Shown here: positions 22,174 to 33,180 of the stretch, in pieces
Position numbering within the stretch: the first letter of the stretch is position 1
Layout: each line of letters starts with the position of its first letter
NCBI GenBank assembly: GCA_019321725.1
Contig: CM033121.1
Location: forward strand, 6,758,001 to 6,822,000
Direction: 5' to 3'
Source: Paulownia fortunei
Lineage: Eukaryota; Streptophyta; Magnoliopsida; Lamiales; Paulowniaceae
Length of the DNA stretch: 64,000 nucleotides
Made by a program: the position numbers and the translations under genes
The notes under the pieces: model-generated
The model's input: the letters and a program-made list of their open reading frames with translations, nothing else
Databases searched by the model: none
What the model was told of the DNA's origin: nothing

Positions 22174-24175
22174 TGGTCAGTTGTCGTAGGCCTACCAAAT
22201 TTAAACCTTACTCTTCAATAAATTTTTAATGAGTATAATATGAGTAAGAGTCGATCCCACAAGAATAAAAAATAATTGATTTACTATCGACTCAACTAAC
22301 TAAGAATTTTAACTTCAAAATTACTAACCTAAAACTAAGATTTCAACAAACAAACTCTAAAAATAAACAACAAACATTTGGAGGGGGGGGGGGGATTGAG
22401 TTGATTAACTAAGTTGCAGAAACTAAAACTAATTAAAATTCAAAGCACTGAAAATTAAATCAATAAGCAACAAGTGATTAAAGTAGATTGAGGTTTCATT
22501 CGCCGCCACTAGACAATGGGTTCTAATTTCATATCAATATTATGAACAATTTGCCAATAAAATTATCAACCGTAAGTAATAACAAGCTCAAGTACCCCAA
22601 TCTTTCCTTAGTTTCTCGTTAGATAGAACAAGCGCTCTATCTAATTCTCTACCCACCAAACAACCTAGAACAAGCTCTCTAGATTTAATCCAATGGATGC
22701 ATTAAAACAATAAAGATAGATTGATCTAAGCAACAACCACACAAGCTTGTGTCATTTAATTTAGGTTATGTTTTTCATTACAATTAAAAAAAATACCCCA
22801 ATAATCATTAATCATAATTTACTACATATGATTAGAAATTCAAGACAATTACGGATCTAAAATCTCTAATCTAGTTGTAGGGAGTTCTCAAACCCGATTT
22901 GGTTGCACACCCAAGCAAAGCAAAAAAATACCCATAAGACATTAAGTATAGAAAAACATAAACAACTTCAATTGGGAGATTGATCAATAATATTAAACAT
23001 TCAATTACAAGAACTCATGTCTAGGTTTTTGAAATCAACTTCAACCAATGAGGAAGTTTAGCTTAACATAATAAGAAATGACAAGAGAATAAAAATTAGC
23101 AACATTGGGAATCAAAAAAACTTATTGGATGAAGAAGATAATTGAGGTTGATGGTAGATTATGGATGTCTCATTCTCCAAGCCTCTTCCACCTTTTCTTT
23201 CTTGAAGCTCCAAAACCCCAAGATTGCTTTCAAAGTTGAATGAATGTAGAGAGTGAGTGAATCTGAAAATTCCTGTTTGTGTTGAGATGATAGTCTTCTT
23301 TTATAAAGTGTGAGATGGTGATGTGATTTGGTGTAAAGTGTGTAAGGTGTGTTGTGCATTTGGGGTAAAGAGTGTAAGGTGTGTTGTGCATTTGGTGTAA
23401 AGTGAGTAATGTGTGTGTTATGATATATGTATCTAGTGTATACATATCACAAACATGTGCCAAAAGGTGTAAATGATTGCCACTTGCCACCACTCCAACC
23501 AAAAGCATCAGTTTTGTCACATGGATAGCGCCTAGGCACCAGATTTCTCGAAGAGGGTAGTAAGCACGGCGCTTAGGCGTTGAAACAGGGCGCTTAGGCG
23601 CCGTTGCTACTGTTTTCTTCTTCTACAAAATGGCTGTCTGACACTGTTTATCCCCTTTTAACTGATTTTTGACCTCTTTCTAGGATGAATTGACCTTTGG
23701 TGTCTTCATAACAATTGTAGCCCTATCTGTTAGGTTTCTATAGCCACTTGAATCAGATCAATATCACATTGTTGGAGAGAGTTATGCCGAATATACAAAG
23801 ACTGTCATATTTGAAAGTTTCAGTGCATGTTTGACTCTTTATCCGAATTTTACTCTTTGAAATCAATTGAATTGGGAAAAGTTTCCAACATGAAAGTTGT
23901 AGATACATCTCTTATCTTTCCAATAAGCCAATAATCAGGTCAATAGAGCTTTGGATCAGACATTTATGCCCAAAATACAAACACTGCCGCAGTGGAACCA
24001 TGTTAAGTTGGCCCAAGAATGCTTTTTTCAACTTCGTTTTGGCTCATTTTCGATATTTTCATTCTCAAACTCCTATCACACACAAAACATTAATAAAAAA
24101 CTATTATTAACAAGAACAAAGCAAAGAAGACATAGAAGAATTGATACAAATAAATATAAAAATATGCACTTATCA
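22174..24175 (-). mobile_element. Solo LTR, about 2.0 kb, with target-site duplication
   Basis: This block is present in module A and absent at the same point of A' (about 26154), giving a filled and an empty site. Its ends are TGGTCAGTTG...GCACTTATCA (TG...CA), flanked by TCACA on the left and CCACA on the right; the empty site reads CCATA. The minus strand begins TGATAAGTGCATATTTTTAT. No pol or gag motif is inside, so an LTR left by recombination is the simplest reading. It includes a 12-bp G run near 22383, a GTCGATCCCACAAGAA motif, three GCGC(C/T)TAGGC motifs and a 32-bp triplet repeat. Orientation is inferred only from resemblance of the start. Confidence 0.7.
23331..23425. repeat. Tandem repeat, 3 x 32 bp, in the solo LTR
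   Basis: GTAAAG recurs at 23333, 23365 and 23397. The first two units share GTGTAAGGTGTGTTGTGCAT; the third is diverged. Confidence 0.85.
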
Positions 24176-25479
24176 CCACATCATTATTCTAGTGGAGTAA
24201 AACGAAATCCTAATCAACTTAAGTGAGCTATTTATATCTTAGGTCAAGCTTGTGGCTAAGCTATTAGAGTCCTATTTTATTATGGCCATGAATTATTTTT
24301 AAAGTCCTAATCACCAAGGAATTGTAATAATTTAAAACCCATTAACACTTAAAAATAAAATTTTAATGTCCTTAATAAAATAAATTTACATTACTATAAC
24401 CTTATTATTGAAAATTGGCACTCTTCATAACAAAATCGAGGCATTACACACGAACTTCCCAATCATTTTGTCCAAATCCGATTACCTTGGATTAGAACCC
24501 AAAAACCTTGATACAAACTCTCAATCCTAGGCGATGCAACCAAAAATGCTGCTTTGAAGATATTGAAAATCTAGTAGTTGAAAAGATTACTAGCTGGTCC
24601 TCATCCCCATAGAAAGAGTGATGTAAATTTCTTATGATTTTTTTGTCCATCAATGAGAAAGCTTTTAATTAAAGAAGCAAGCAAACTAGGAATTTCTTTA
24701 GAAGTTAATTCTCGGAGTCGAGACAATGTTTGCAAAAACTTTTACCAACTTTTAAAAAAAGTGAAAAATAATTGAAAAGTAAAAGTTGCGAGTATTGGAA
24801 AACTGCTGCTAAGAAGTAGGAATGAGTTGAATGGAGTATTTGGTAAATAAGTTGCAATAGTAGAGTAGATCTAAGTTGCCTTTTTTGTGTGTGTGTGTGT
24901 GGAGAAGTCTAAATTTTCCTTCGACTTGGAATAATGATCTATTTTATGGAGTTTGATCAAATAAACTAAAGTAAATTATTTTTTCGTATTATAAATAAAA
25001 TCTTTAAATGTTACAATTTATATATCTAAGTAAGTGATCAATTTAATCATAAATTATTTTAAAAAACCATCAATAAATAATTACACTTACATATAAAAAT
25101 TCATAGGAGTATTTAATTATAAATGAATATTTGCATTTATACATACACGTGTATATAAGCATCTTATTGGGTATAATAACATTTATCGATGTATTTGTGT
25201 ATATAAACAAATACATATGTGTATGTATATTAAATATACAATACTATACAAATAAACATATATAGATATGATTTTTTTTACGTATATGAGTATGTCTATT
25301 CATAATTTTTTTTTATGTATTTGAGTATATTTATTGATATATGTGTGTGTGTATGTATGTATAGTTGGAATACATTCATATACATTATCAGATCTAAGTT
25401 ACAATAGCATTACTAGATTATCAAGGACCTCTAATGCATACATATATAATGAATTCTTTATACCATAGTTCATTTGCTA

Positions 25480-27330
25480 ATATAAAACCTCAACTTCCTT
25501 GCATTCGGTTATGAGTACAAAAATAAAACTAAGCTTTACTACTCCTAAGTTCATATACTATCAGACTTTAGTCCTACCACATTGTCCAAGATCACACTTC
25601 TAAATACATGATTGAGACCTAGATCAATCAAATTGCATTAAATAACCAAGATATATGCTGTTGCGACGTTGGAACATTGCATAAATAAATCCCCAACATA
25701 GACAAAATAAAAAGGTTTAACAATGTGAATTGATGTTGCCATTTCTATTAGCCGATGAAATCAGGGACGAAAGACTGCACAATTTCACGGTTTAAAGTTT
25801 GCTATTGAATCTACAATTGCTTCCCTCCTATTTAGATATTGAAATGGTCTAATTCCAAGAAAGAAGAGAAACAACGCATGACCATTAATTAAAAAATTAC
25901 TTTTTCCACTTTCAGTTTTGTGAAGAAAAACTCCCTCATAGATAATGAGTTCTATAAAAAATTCATTTCCTGCTACTAACAATATTTTATTAAGACATAT
26001 ATATACACACACCTACCAATAAAACCTATTATTGTAAATAGTAACATAAAATTGCCTCATTAAGCAACAAGTAGTATGTTCAAAAGTTTCAATACCGGCA
26101 CTAACCTTAGCACAATTAGATTTTTGCCGTAATTCTCAAGTTGCCATATCACTATTCTAGCGATGGAGTTAAATGAATTCCTAATCAATTTAAGTGAACT
26201 ATTTATGTCTTAGGTCAAGCTTGTGGCTAAGCTATTAGAGTCCTATTTTACTATGACAATGAATTTTTTTCAAAGTCCTAGTGACCCAAGAATTGTAATA
26301 GTTTAAAATACCCATTAAAACTTAAAAATAAAATTCTAATATTCTTAAAAAAAATTAATTTACTTAATATAACCATATTATTGAAAATCAGCATTCTTCA
26401 TAAAAATCGAGGCATTACACCTGAACTTTACAATCATTTTGTCCAAGTCCGGTCAGCTTGGATTGGAACCCGAAAACCTTGATACTAACTCTCAGCCTTA
26501 GGCGATGCTGCCAAAATGCTGCATTGAAGTACTAGCTTATCCTCGTCCCCATAGAAAGAGTGATGTATCTTACTTACGATTTTTTTGTCCATCAATGAGA
26601 AAGCCTTAAATTAAAGGAGCAAGCAAACAAGGAATTTCTTTAGAAGTTAATGCTCAGAATCAAGATAATGTTTGCAAAAACTTCTACCAACTTTTAGAAA
26701 ATTTAAAAAGTGATTGAAAAATAAAAGTTGTGAGAATTGGCAAAGTGTTGCTAAGAAATAGGAAAGAGAATTTGTAAATAAGCTGCAATAGTAGAGTTGA
26801 TCTAACAATTTTTTTTTTTTTTTTTTTTTTGTGTTTGTGGAGAGTCTAAATTGCCATTGGACTTGGAATAATGATTTATTTTATGGAGTTTGATCAAAGA
26901 AATTAAAATAAATATTTTTTTCATATTATAAATGAAATCTTTAAATGTTACATTTTTTATATCTAAGTAAGTGATGAATTTAATCATGAATTATTTAAAA
27001 TAAATCACTAATTAATAAATACACTACATATAGAAATTATAGTAGTATTTAATTATAAATGAATATTTACAGTTATACATACGAGTGTATATAAGCATCT
27101 TATTAGGTATAATAACATTTATTGATGTATTGTTTATACATATGTATAGTTTATACATGTATATGTATATTAATATACAATACTATACAAATAAATATAT
27201 AGTTGTTTCACATACACTTATATATAGATATGATTTTTATGTATACGAGTATATCTATTTATATTTTTTTAATGTGTTTGAGTATATTTATTGATGTATG
27301 TGTGTATATATACATGTATTTACATCAAGA
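25480..27330. repeat. Segmental duplication, module A' (uninterrupted)
   Basis: Continuous counterpart of module A without the solo LTR. It runs into module B at about 27330. It contains a long T run (about 26809-26830) where A has a shorter T/(GT)n tract, and AT-rich TATATA-type sequence from about 27060 onward. No gene was recognised in it. Confidence 0.9.
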
Positions 27331-29190
27331 AGGCTCTGTTCTTGACCTTCTCTTGTGACACATGACGGAAAGTACTAGAAAGTCTCTAAGCAATATCTTG
27401 CCACCCTTTTCCAAAGAAGTAGGAGCATGTTGTGTTCTATCTTATGCATTGATGTCAAAGGCCAAGTCTTGTCTTGCTCTGAAATTTCAACTTTATTTTC
27501 ATTGGAGAGGCTTTATGGCATAAAGCACAAGGTTTTACATGCAGGGCCAACTGCTTTCTTTTTCTCTCATGCTGTCTGGTCAACCCTAGAACGCATTGCT
27601 TGAAGCTGATTTTCTAACCAACAACTGAATTATGGATCCATCATGGAAATTAAAGGACCTAAACTGGTGTAGGTAGAAGCATTCTTTCTCCAGTAGTGAA
27701 TTAATAATTGAAGCACATCAAGAAGGCTCTGTTGTTGACTTGATTATAAAATGTTGAATGCTGGTAGCTTGTTTACTTAATGCATTAACTTATGTAGCAG
27801 TCATTGGTTCTGGTATTTTAGTTTTTCAGCATAACTCCAAGTAGAATTTCAAGGAGCTGAAACCAATCATTAGAGTGAAACAAAATATCGTACTTAAGCT
27901 TTACAGTAGGCTCAGTCCAAGGGAGAGGGACCCTATCTCTTGAAGAAGTTAGGACAGCCAAAGACCAAATATAATGGCTCTGTATTAAGCAAAGAAAACC
28001 CTGTAGGCAGAACCTGAAGAACAACCTACACATTCTTATCCTCTTCATTTTATTTCATCTTACATTGTTTCCCCCTAAACTTCATCTGTACAAGGAAAAC
28101 GTGAGTTATTTTTTTTTTTTTGCCTCGCTTCTTTTATTGTCTTCCGTGGTAAAGGGATTCTGCATTTTGACTTCAATTTCATGTTCCATTCACCATCCTT
28201 GGAAATTTTTAAGTTCCTTCCAGTAAAAAATGCACGAGGAAAATCTGTGTTCATCTATGTTCCTTTTTTTCTTTTGTAATGCTCATCAAAATCCAAAATT
28301 GAGGGAAGCCTAATTGTTTTTACATGAAGGCAATATTTGGAGTTGACTTCCAGAAGGCTCATGGATCAATTATTTCGACTTTTTGTTGTATAAAAATAAA
28401 TATGGTGTAGGCAAAAGTAAGCCTTTTTGTAGACACATAGGATACACCTTCAAATATGAGCCGTTCCGGGCAACAATTTACACTTAATTAGAAGAAACTT
28501 AGATATATCATGCATTAATAGAGCAGTGATACAAAAGCTAGAATACAGTGAAGAGGGCTTAAGCAGCTTATACCATGCATGCAGCAAGGGCCTCCGTCAT
28601 ATTACAGAGGTAGGTATTGTGCTGGAAATTTTTTGTAAGTTTCCTCAGGCTGAGTTGTTACAATGCTGTTGATATTACATATCTGAAAAGTCCTCAGCAA
28701 GTCGAGCAATATATGCTACGGTTCTGTCATTTGGCCGTCAGCAAGGACGTTGAGATCCAGTATCACCTTATTCATCCTCCCATTGGTCTTACGTCTAGTA
28801 ATCTGTAAGTGCAATGTCAAATAATAGAGATAAGCAATTGTGCAACTTTAATCAACTTTTTGTAAGATACTGATTCAGTAATTATAGGTTTATAGACGGG
28901 GTTTCTTCAACTTGGATTACCTTTTCCCCCAGACGCCATTTCCTTCTGCCAGCACTTTTCCTGTTCACAAAGGCATCATGTAAGTTGCTATTGCTACCTT
29001 GGAAGCTAACTTCCTATTCTACATAATTTTTTTTGTCTGTGATAGTATGCCCTCTGTAATCTTTCATTTCAGTACTTTTTATCACATGAAAACTTACGCA
29101 TAAAGAAACACATTAATCATAGGACGAGAAGGGATTTTATCTTTTATCTTGTTTCACATTCTATCCTTCATCTTTTATTAGATGATAAAA
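27330..29190. repeat. Segmental duplication, module B (with MADS pseudo-exons)
   Basis: Matches module B' (32263-33560) in order. Shared blocks are GATGTCAAAGGCCAAGTCTT, CCAACTGCTTTCTTTTTCTC, GTTGACTTGA, AGCAGTGATACAAAAGCTAG, GAAACTTAGATATATCATGC and the exon 6-7 region of the MADS gene. It carries a duplicated 3' end of the FLC-like gene plus its downstream flank. Similarity fades near 29190. Confidence 0.9.
28716..28960 (-). pseudogene. Duplicated 3' end (exons 6-7) of the FLC-like MADS-box gene
   Basis: Read on the minus strand. Exon 6 counterpart is 28960-28921, after AACAG and before GTAATC. It is 40 bp, whereas the intact copy and the MIKC standard are 42 bp; two single-base deletions shift the frame. 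Exon 7 counterpart is 28802-28716, after CTTACAG, still 87 bp and ending in TAG. In the intact copy's frame it would read RKTNGRMNKVILDLNVLADG. The exon 7 copies differ at about 10 of 87 positions, and most changes alter the residue, so no protein constraint is visible. Exons 1-5 are not found nearby. This is a non-functional partial duplicate. Confidence 0.75.
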
Positions 29191-29379
29191 TAGCAAAATA
29201 GTAACTCTTGATTCTGAAAGCAAGTTTTGCATTAGTAAAACATTATTAGAGGAAAAACTGGCCCAAAAAAATAACAAGAAAAACTAACAAATCGACTTTC
29301 TTAGGTTCATGGACGTTGTACCTAAACCTCTTATCTTGTTTCACATTCTATCCTTCATCTTTTATTAGATGATAAAATA
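29144..29379. repeat. Exact 48-bp direct repeat, 187 bp apart
   Basis: TTATCTTGTTTCACATTCTA and onward through TTAGATGATAAAATA occurs at about 29145 and 29331 with no difference seen. Module B' has one related copy near 33530, so the second here arose after the B/B' split. Confidence 0.85.
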
Positions 29380-29784
29380 ACCACAAGGAAAATTTGAAAA
29401 TGTATTAGGCGAAAACCTTTAAAACGATTAAATTTATGGAGAATTTGAAAATAAAAGTACAAAAGGGATCAATGGCTATTTTATTGCGCATGTTTCATGC
29501 AAGTAACTAAGAAACTCAGATAGCTAATGAAAATGGATAGTAAGGAAAACTAAGAGAAAATTATACAAAGGAAAAAAATAAAAAAAATGCAAACAAATTA
29601 GAGGACAAAACAAATTTCAAAAAGTAGTGGAGGATATTAGAAATGAGAATCCATCAATAAAAAGTTGAAGCATACCAAGACTTCAAAGATAAAACAGAAA
29701 TTGAAAATCTATAGGCAAAATCCTTAATGGCTATGATATTGCAACAAACCGTTATGTGCTTCCAATTGATAAAATTAACATATG
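29380..29784. other. A-rich DNA, no gene recognised
   Basis: Purine-rich sequence upstream of the plastid-derived fragment. It has no plastid similarity that I recognise. Confidence 0.5.
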
Positions 29785-30113
29785 CATAAGGCTATGAACT
29801 TAGAAATGGAGAGCAATTTGAAGAAATGACCTTAAATCTTTGTGTACTGACCCCTAATCGAATTGTTTTGGATTCAGAAATGAAATGAATCATTTTATCT
29901 ACAAATAGTGGTCAAATTGGCGTATTACCAAATCATGCTCCTATTGCTACAACTATAGATATATGGTTTCTGAGAATACACCTTAAGGACCAATGGTTAA
30001 CGATGGCTTTGATGGGTGGTTTTGCTAGAATAGGCAATAATGAGATCATTGTTTTAGTAAATGATGCGGAAAAGGGTAGTGATATTGATCCACAAGAAGC
30101 TCAACAAACTCTT
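29785..30113 (+). pseudogene. atpE: Nuclear copy of plastid atpB 3' end and atpE (NUPT)
   Basis: The first bases encode KAMNLEMESNLKK and a stop, the conserved C-terminus of plastid ATP synthase beta (atpB). The ATG at 29826 overlaps this stop (AAATGA), exactly as atpE overlaps atpB in angiosperm plastids. From 29826 the frame reads MTLNLCVLTPNRIVLDSEMK, then TGA where a Glu codon is expected, then [15 protein letters not shown] and [15 protein letters not shown], ending at [11 protein letters not shown] about base 30113. The natural protein is about 133 residues and its C-terminal helical part is missing. An in-frame stop and truncation show a non-functional transferred copy. The rest of the frame to 30188 is unrelated sequence. 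Confidence 0.95.
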
Positions 30114-30462
30114 GATCATCATGCATTAGAGAAAAAGAAAAGTAATAATAATAGAGATATCATGATAAAAAAATTGAACTATATATGAACTTAATGGTGA
30201 TGCTATAATGTGCACCTAGTAGAAAGTAAGTGGATAAAAATTTGAATCATACAATTTTGGGCAAAAAGTAGCCACGAGGTCTCTAATGCATACCAAAAGG
30301 AAAGTAAAGTAGTATAATTGAAGAGTTACTTGTTCTAATTTGGCCTGTAGGATGTAAAAAGCCATAAGGTGTGAAGGAAATGAAGAGAGTGAGAATGTTG
30401 TAGGGCTTGAAAAGTGGAGGATTTTCAGATGGAGGGGTGTAGAGAAAATCAAGAAGACATCC
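30114..30462. other. No gene recognised
   Basis: Between the plastid fragment and module A''. Two overlapping minus-strand frames (30473-30216 and 30477-30283) show no recognisable domain. Confidence 0.5.
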
Positions 30463-31270
30463 TGGCGATGCAACCAAAATGCTGCAGTGAAGATATTGAA
30501 AACCTGGCAGCTTAAAAGATTACTAGCTTACTCTCATCCTCATAGAAAGAGCAACATATCTTCCTTACCATTTTGTTGTCCATCTATGAGAAAACTTTGA
30601 ACCTACGAAGCAAGCAGACTAGGAATTTCATTACAATTTGAAGAATGCTGTGCGTTAGCAAAAACTTCTATGTTTAAAGATGTAGTAACTTTTAAAAAGC
30701 GAAAAAAAATGGTTGGAAAGTAAAAGTTGTGACTGTTTGCAAAGTGTTGCTGAAAATCAGAAATAAGTTGAAGAACCAATAAGTAGTAGATTCAACATGC
30801 TCTTTTTGTTTGAAACTCCAAATTACCCTTAAATTTGAAATAATCATTCATTTTATGAAGTTTAATTAAATAAATTAAACTAAATTAATTTGTATGTATT
30901 ATATACATAAAAATGATAATTATAATAATAAAAATAATATTTACATGTAATAGTTCATATAGCTAAGTAAATGATCAATTCAGTAGTAAGCTATTTAAAA
31001 TAAATAACCAAATAGGTACACTTAACTATAAAAATTCATAGTATTATTTATATATATATATAAATATTTGCAAATGCTTGCACGTTAAATAGGCATTTAT
31101 TGGGTATGATATTGATGTATTTGTGGATATAAACAAATATATATATATATGTATAATTATGTAATACATAAATAGTTAAATATACAATATTATATGGATA
31201 AGTATACAGCTGTTTTAATATATATATATATATATATATATTTCACGTATTTGAGTAGATCTAATGATAT
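30463..31270. repeat. Segmental duplication, module A'' (partial, diverged)
   Basis: Starts GGCGATGCAACCAAAATGCT, matching 24522 in A and 26502 in A'. It keeps AGATTACTAGCTTA, CATAGAAAGAG, TTGTCCATC.ATGAGAAA and the AT-rich tail. Only the right-hand part of the module is present, and it is more diverged than A is from A'. The left edge is sharp. Confidence 0.85.
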
Positions 31271-31800
31271 ACGTGTGTAATATACATGCATAGTATAGAT
31301 ATGCACATGTGTGATTTTTTATATTTATACACAGAATAGTACATTATACAATATAAATACATTATATATGTATAAAATAATAATGATATGATAAGCATAA
31401 TAAATACCTTTAAGTGAGTATATATTATGTACATATAAAATAAGAATAATATTTATATAGATATACATAATGTATTAAATATTTTAGTATATTTATAAAT
31501 ATATGTGCATTTATGTGTACATATATGTATAAATATACTTTTTTATAGATGTTTTGTATTTAATTTATTTATAAATAATAAAATATATATACACATATAT
31601 ATTGTATGGGCATACATATACTCGTGTGTGTATATATATATATATAAATATAAATATATTCTTGTTGTAAAAATACAGATATATATTTATTATAAACATA
31701 AAATACATATACGTAATCAACACAATTGTATATGCCTATGTAAAATAACTATAATAACAACAACAACAACAACAATATTATTATTATTATTATTATTATC
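31130..31800. repeat. AT-rich microsatellite tract with (CAA)n(TTA)n
   Basis: Long (TA)n and TACATA runs, then ATAACAACAACAACAACAAC followed by (TTA)n to 31799. Frames over this tract are composition artefacts. Confidence 0.9.
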
Positions 31801-32262
31801 AAAGAAATGAAAAAGTCAAATCAGATTACAAGTGAAGGGGCAACCCAAACAAACTCATTCTCATTCTCACAAAACACATCCAAACACATATCACGTTCTC
31901 CAATACATTTTTCTCCAATACATTCCATTTCCCAATAAATTCGTTTTCTATTCATTCTCCCAAAACGCCCAAAACACATCCAAACATTCCCTTTTATAAG
32001 AAAAACCAAAAGAGAAGCACCCCCTTGCCAACTCCAAGCTTCTAGCCTTTTGAAGCATGAATTAACATAAAGCTAGAAAGTCAAATACTCCAAATTAGCT
32101 CAGCAAAAACATTTATATAGAGTTTGTAAACACTCCCTAAGTTATGAACAAATGGTGAGAGTGGCTTGAGGAAGCATTCTTCTTTAGGCTTAGCTTAATG
32201 AATGCTGAGCTTGTCTGCATTGTGCAAAGACATTCTCTCTTTCCGCCTTTGTAGTCTTTGGT
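31801..32262. other. No gene recognised
   Basis: C-poor/T-poor CAAACAC-rich sequence to about 32000, then unique DNA with no coding signal. The first half looks like a low-complexity or MITE-derived insertion without clear ends. Confidence 0.4.
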
Positions 32263-33093
32263 AGTCTTTAACCTTCTCTTATGGTCAAATGACGGATAGG
32301 ACCAACAAGGTCTCCTAGCAATTTCTTACTACCCTAATAACCTTAGGGTTCTCTCTTATCCATTGATGTCAAAGGCCAAGTCTTGTCTTGCTCTAAATTT
32401 CAACTTTATTTTTACAGGAGAGGCCATAAAGCACGAGTTTTACATTCAGGTCCAACTGCTTTCTTTTTCTCTCTTGGTGTCAGGTCTTACCAACTGGATT
32501 ATGGACCCATTATGGAACTAGGAAAGACCCAAACTCGTGTAGGTAGAAGCCTTCTCACCATTAGTTAATTATAGTAATTGAAGCACATAAAGAAGGCACT
32601 GTTGTTGACTTGACTACAAAATGTTGAATGCAGGTAGCTTGTTTACTTGATGCATAACTCATGTAGCAGTCCCTGATTTGGTATTTTAGTTTTTGTCAGC
32701 ATAACTCCCAAGTCGATTTTCATGGAGCTGAAACTAATCAGTGAAGAAATGATAACCCTTGGGTTATAAACACAGTTTAAGAGAGTGGGCGAAAGTAAAT
32801 ATGATGTGGGCGAAAGTAAGCCTTTTTTGTATACACATAATGGGCTGTTCTGAGCAATACTTTACACTTAAAGGTAGAAGAAACTTAGATATATCATGCA
32901 ATAATAGAACAGTGATACAAAAGCTAGAATACATGAGAGGGCTTAAGCAACTTATACCATGCAGCAGGGCCCGAGTCATATTACAGAGGTAGGTATTGCG
33001 CTAGCAATTTTTTGTAAATTTCCTCCAGCTGAGTTGTTACAATGCTGTTATATTACATATCTGAAAAGTCTTGAGCAAGTCAAGCAATATATG

Positions 33094-33180
33094 CTACTGT
33101 TCTATCATTTGGTCATCAGCAAGGACGTTGAGATCCATTATCACCTTATTCGTCCTCCCATTGGTCTTTCTTCCAGCAAT
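33094..33180 (-). CDS. FLC-like: FLC-like gene, exon 7 and stop
   Basis: Acceptor CACTTACAG, then 86 bases and codons ending in TAG at 33096-33094. It encodes RKTNGRTNKVIMDLNVLADD and MIEQ. The VIMDLNVLAD stretch sits where MIKC proteins carry their short hydrophobic C-terminal motif. Confidence 0.75.
   Translation of the reverse strand: MAGRKTNGRTNKVIMDLNVLADDQMIEQ

Larger units (their letters stand above)
21540..25440. repeat. Segmental duplication, module A (interrupted by a solo LTR)
   Basis: The halves 21540-22173 and 24176-25400 match 25480-27310 (A') in the same order. Shared blocks include TATAAAACCTCAACTTCCTT, GGACGAAAGACTGCACAA, CAATTGCTTCCCTCCTATTT, CTTAGGTCAAGCTTGTGGCT, AAATCGAGGCATTACAC and GTCCATCAATGAGAAAGC. 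The two copies are mostly alike, with small indels. The break between the halves is exactly the solo LTR. No protein-coding content was recognised. A third, partial copy is A'' (30463-31270). Confidence 0.9.

Noticed and set aside
31505..31810. Plus-strand frame of 101 codons rich in Ile and Tyr
   Set aside because: Translation of TATA/TACATA microsatellite and (TTA)n; composition only.
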